Shown: positions 5,323 to 7,720 of the stretch, piece after piece | How positions within the stretch are numbered: the stretch's first letter is position 1 | Layout of the letters: each line of letters begins with the position of its first letter | Source of the DNA: Bacteroidales bacterium | GTDB lineage: Bacteria > Bacteroidota > Bacteroidia > Bacteroidales > UBA932 | Assembly: GCA_017551405.1 (NCBI GenBank) | Contig: JAFZLP010000195.1 | Location: forward strand, 1 to 7,720 | DNA: 7,720 nt | Direction: 5' to 3' | Made by a program: the position numbers and the translations under genes | Notes under the pieces: generated by a model | Databases searched by the model: none | What the model saw: the letters and a program-made list of their open reading frames with translations, nothing else | What the model was told of the DNA's origin: nothing

Positions 5323-7720
5323 TAACCGAGGGCTGCCAGGGATTTTTCGAGGGCTTCGATGCGGGAAAGGGCGTCGGCCTCTTTCTTGCGTTCACCTTCC
5401 ACCACCGCTGCGGGAGCATGGGCCACGAAGGATGCGTTGCCGAGCTTGCGGCGGACGCTTTCGAGGAAACCCTTCTGGTGCTCGAGTTCGGCCTCCAGGC
5501 GGGCTTTCTCGCCGGTAGTGTCCACGAGTCCGCTCATGGGGACGCTGCACTGCACGGTGCCTACAAGGAAGCTGCTCACCGGCCCTTCCGCGGTACCTCT
5601 GAAGACCTTCGCGTTTGCGAGCTTCTCCATCACCGGGTCGAGTTCCGGGAGGGTCTCGCCGGCCACGTAAAGGTCGAGTGGCTGTTTCGGGGCTATCTGC
5701 TTCTGGGCCCTGACTCCGCGGACGCCCGCGATCATGCCCTGGGCGGTCTCGAAGGCCGCAAGGAATATATCATCGACCGGACCGGCCACGGGAGCGCCCT
5801 GGAACATGATGGTCTCGCCTTCGCGGCGCTTGTCCATGCTCTGCCACAGCTCTTCGGTGATGAACGGCATGACGGGATGGATAAGCTTCAGGAGCTTGTC
5901 GAAGAATGTGACGGTGGCGTCGTAGGTGCGGCGGTCGACGGCCTCGCCGAAGGCGGGCTTAACCATTTCGAGGTACCAGCTGCAGTAGCTGTCCCAGAAC
6001 AGGCGGTAAATGGCCATCAGGGCGTCGGAAATGCGGAACTTGGAGTAGAACTCCTCCACCTCGCAGATGGTGCGGGAAAGCAGGTTGTCGAACCACTTCA
6101 CCGCCACGCGGGCAGATTCGGGCTGGGCGGCGCCGTCGTCGACCCTCCAGCCGCTGACGAGCCTCCAGGAATTCCATATCTTGCCGCAGAAGTTGCGCCC
6201 CTGCTCGATCATGCTCTCATCGTAGAAGATGTCGTTGCCGGCGGATGAGCACAGCAGCATGCCGATTCGGACGGCGTCGGCGCCGTACTGTTTGATGAGC
6301 ACCAGCGGGTCGGGGCTGTTGCCGAGCTGCTTGCTCATCTTGCGGCCCTGCTTGTCACGGACTATGCCGGTGAAATAGACGTTGCGGAACGGGATATCAT
6401 TCATGAACTCGCCGCCCGCCATGACCATGCGCGCGACCCAGAAGAAAATGATGTCGGGGCCGGTTACGAGGTCGTTGGTGGGATAGTAATACGACAGGTC
6501 GCGGTTGGGCTTGTGCTCAGGATGCCCGGGGCGGTCGGAGTCGAACACGCTGATGGGCCAGAGCCAGCTGCTGAACCAGGTGTCGAGGACGTCTTCGTCC
6601 TGCTTCAGCTCGGCCATGGTGATGCCCGGCTGGAGCTTCTGCGCCGCTTCAAGGGCCTTTTCGGGAGTTTCCTCCACCACGAAGCGCCCGTCGGGCAGAT
6701 ACCACGCCGGGATGCGCTGGCCCCACCAGAGCTGACGCGAGATGCACCAGTCGTGGGCGGTCTCCATCCAGTGGCGGTATGTTGCCCTGTATTTGTCGGG
6801 TATGAGCTTGATGCGCCCGCTTTCCACGCATTCCAGGGCCATCTTGGCGAGGTCTTCCATCTTGAGGAACCACTGCGTGCTGAGCTTGGGCTCGATGACG
6901 GCGTGGCTGCGCTCGGAATAGGCCACGGGCGAAGTGTAGTCTTCTATCTTGTCGAGGTTGCCCTGTTCCTGGAGCATCCTGACCACGTTCTCGCGTGCGA
7001 CGAAGCGGTCTTCTCCGACGCAGACGACGGCCTTTTCGTTAAGGCGGCCGTGATCGTCTATTATTTCGAGCACGGGCAGATTGTGCCTCATGCCTATTTC
7101 ATAGTCGTGGGCGTCGTGGGCCGGGGTGACCTTAAGGCAGCCGGTACCGAACGCCATGTCCACGTAATCGTCTTCGATAACGGGAATCTCCCTGTTCACG
7201 AGGGGCACCAGCACCTTTTTGCCGCGAAGCCATCCGTAACGTTCGTCGCCCGGATTGATGCAGATGGCGGCGTCGGCCATGATGGTCTCGGGACGGGTGG
7301 TGGCGATGGTGAGATACTTGCCGCTGCCGTCTGAGAGGAAATACTTCACATGGTAGAGATGACTCTTGGTCTCCTGGTGGATGACTTCCTCGTCACTCAC
7401 TGCGGTATGGCCTTCGGGATCCCAGTTGACCATGCGCACTCCCCTGTATATCAAGCCTTTGTTGTAGAAGTACACGAAAGTTGCAGTGACCGCCTTGTTG
7501 AGCGCGGGCTCCATGGTGAACTTGGTGCGGTCCCAGTCGCACGAGGCGCCGAGCTTGCGGAGCTGCTCGAGGATTATACCGCCGTGCTCCTCTTTCCATT
7601 CCCAGGCGTATTTGAGGAACTCCTCGCGGGAGATGTCCTGCTTTTCGATGCCCATGCCCTTGAGCTTGGCGACGACCTTGTTTTCCGTGGCTATGGAAGC
7701 GTGGTCGGTGCCGGGAACCC
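5322..7720 (-). CDS. valS: Valyl-tRNA synthetase, N-terminus beyond the window
   Basis: 798 residues plus stop are visible; the frame stays open to the right edge, reading GVPGTDHASIATENKVVAKLKG before the internal Met at 7655, so that Met is not the start. Roughly the first 75-80 residues, including the HIGH motif, are missing. The enzyme joins valine to tRNA-Val using ATP. In visible order there is PGTDHASIAT (about 2-11); the editing (CP1) domain with TIATTRPET near 7290-7320 and GTGCLKVTPAHDAHDYEIG near 7090-7150; HDWCISRQLWWGQRIPAW at about 6702-6755; DTWFSSWLWPIS; and the class I KMSKS-type motif as KMSKQLGNSPDP (6327-6341 for KMSKQ). These are followed by the anticodon-binding domain (LIHPVMPFITEELW) and a C-terminal coiled-coil arm from about 5325 to 5520. 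Nothing looks broken. It heads the minus-strand run, and its stop overlaps the thioesterase start. Confidence 0.97.
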   Translation of the reverse strand, partial: VPGTDHASIATENKVVAKLKGMGIEKQDISREEFLKYAWEWKEEHGGIILEQLRKLGASCDWDRTKFTMEPALNKAVTATFVYFYNKGLIYRGVRMVNWDPEGHTAVSDEEVIHQETKSHLYHVKYFLSDGSGKYLTIATTRPETIMADAAICINPGDERYGWLRGKKVLVPLVNREIPVIEDDYVDMAFGTGCLKVTPAHDAHDYEIGMRHNLPVLEIIDDHGRLNEKAVVCVGEDRFVARENVVRMLQEQGNLDKIEDYTSPVAYSERSHAVIEPKLSTQWFLKMEDLAKMALECVESGRIKLIPDKYRATYRHWMETAHDWCISRQLWWGQRIPAWYLPDGRFVVEETPEKALEAAQKLQPGITMAELKQDEDVLDTWFSSWLWPISVFDSDRPGHPEHKPNRDLSYYYPTNDLVTGPDIIFFWVARMVMAGGEFMNDIPFRNVYFTGIVRDKQGRKMSKQLGNSPDPLVLIKQYGADAVRIGMLLCSSAGNDIFYDESMIEQGRNFCGKIWNSWRLVSGWRVDDGAAQPESARVAVKWFDNLLSRTICEVEEFYSKFRISDALMAIYRLFWDSYCSWYLEMVKPAFGEAVDRRTYDATVTFFDKLLKLIHPVMPFITEELWQSMDKRREGETIMFQGAPVAGPVDDIFLAAFETAQGMIAGVRGVRAQKQIAPKQPLDLYVAGETLPELDPVMEKLANAKVFRGTAEGPVSSFLVGTVQCSVPMSGLVDTTGEKARLEAELEHQKGFLESVRRKLGNASFVAHAPAAVVEGERKKEADALSRIEALEKSLAALG

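Noticed and set aside
5418..7334. Long plus-strand open frames (5418-6248 and 6513-7334) opposite valS
   Set aside because: They lie wholly antisense to a well-supported ValRS, have low-complexity His/Gly/Ala/Val-rich composition typical of reversed GC-rich codons, and show no domain or promoter.
7653..7655. Met codon at 7655 as the start of valS
   Set aside because: The frame continues upstream to the window edge with ValRS-like sequence (PGTDHASIATENK), so this Met is internal.
1..7720. Search for CRISPR arrays, transposon ends, toxin-antitoxin pairs, tRNA/rRNA genes or a defence system
   Set aside because: No spaced direct repeats, terminal repeats, transposase or integrase motifs or RNA-gene signatures were seen; the genes present are core-genome types.

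Overview
This 7.7 kb window looks like ordinary chromosomal core genome from a member of the Bacteroidota, probably a GC-rich gut-type Bacteroidales. The genus cannot be named from the sequence. The evidence is a TAnnTTTG-type -7 promoter element (TATCTTTG), GC-rich coding DNA with very AT-rich gaps, and Bacteroidota-like wording in ValRS, the hotdog thioesterase and the ABC-F protein. I see no CRISPR array, insertion sequence, integrase, phage gene, tRNA or rRNA.

Plus strand, left half: the window opens inside the last 40 codons of an unidentified gene. A promoter then overlaps its end and drives a 266-residue dihydroorotate-dehydrogenase-like barrel protein. That protein appears to have lost the FMN-binding and catalytic residues. 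It is followed with zero spacing by cinA (423 aa; MoCF-like nucleotide-binding domain plus PncC-type NMN amidohydrolase domain). A 129-bp gap of about 78% AT holds two sets of inverted repeats. An 83-residue protein with two predicted membrane segments follows.

Minus strand, right half: a tightly packed four-gene run enters from the right edge. It is valS (lacking its N-terminus in this window), then a YbgC/4HBT-type acyl-CoA thioesterase, then an ABC-F ATPase, then a YkuD-type L,D-transpeptidase/carboxypeptidase homologue with no signal peptide. Junctions are -1, +1 and +3 bases, so this is almost certainly one transcript with coupled translation.

The two gene sets converge, and the last plus gene and the last minus gene end in the same CTAG tetranucleotide. 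Together the genes cover tRNA charging and ribosome-associated ATPase work (valS, ABC-F), thioester hydrolysis, NAD-cycle salvage (cinA) and possibly peptidoglycan recycling (YkuD). I do not see a dedicated new multi-gene system. The points most worth following are the DHODH pseudoenzyme, the apparently cytoplasmic YkuD protein, the altered glycine loop in CinA and the shared stop codon.
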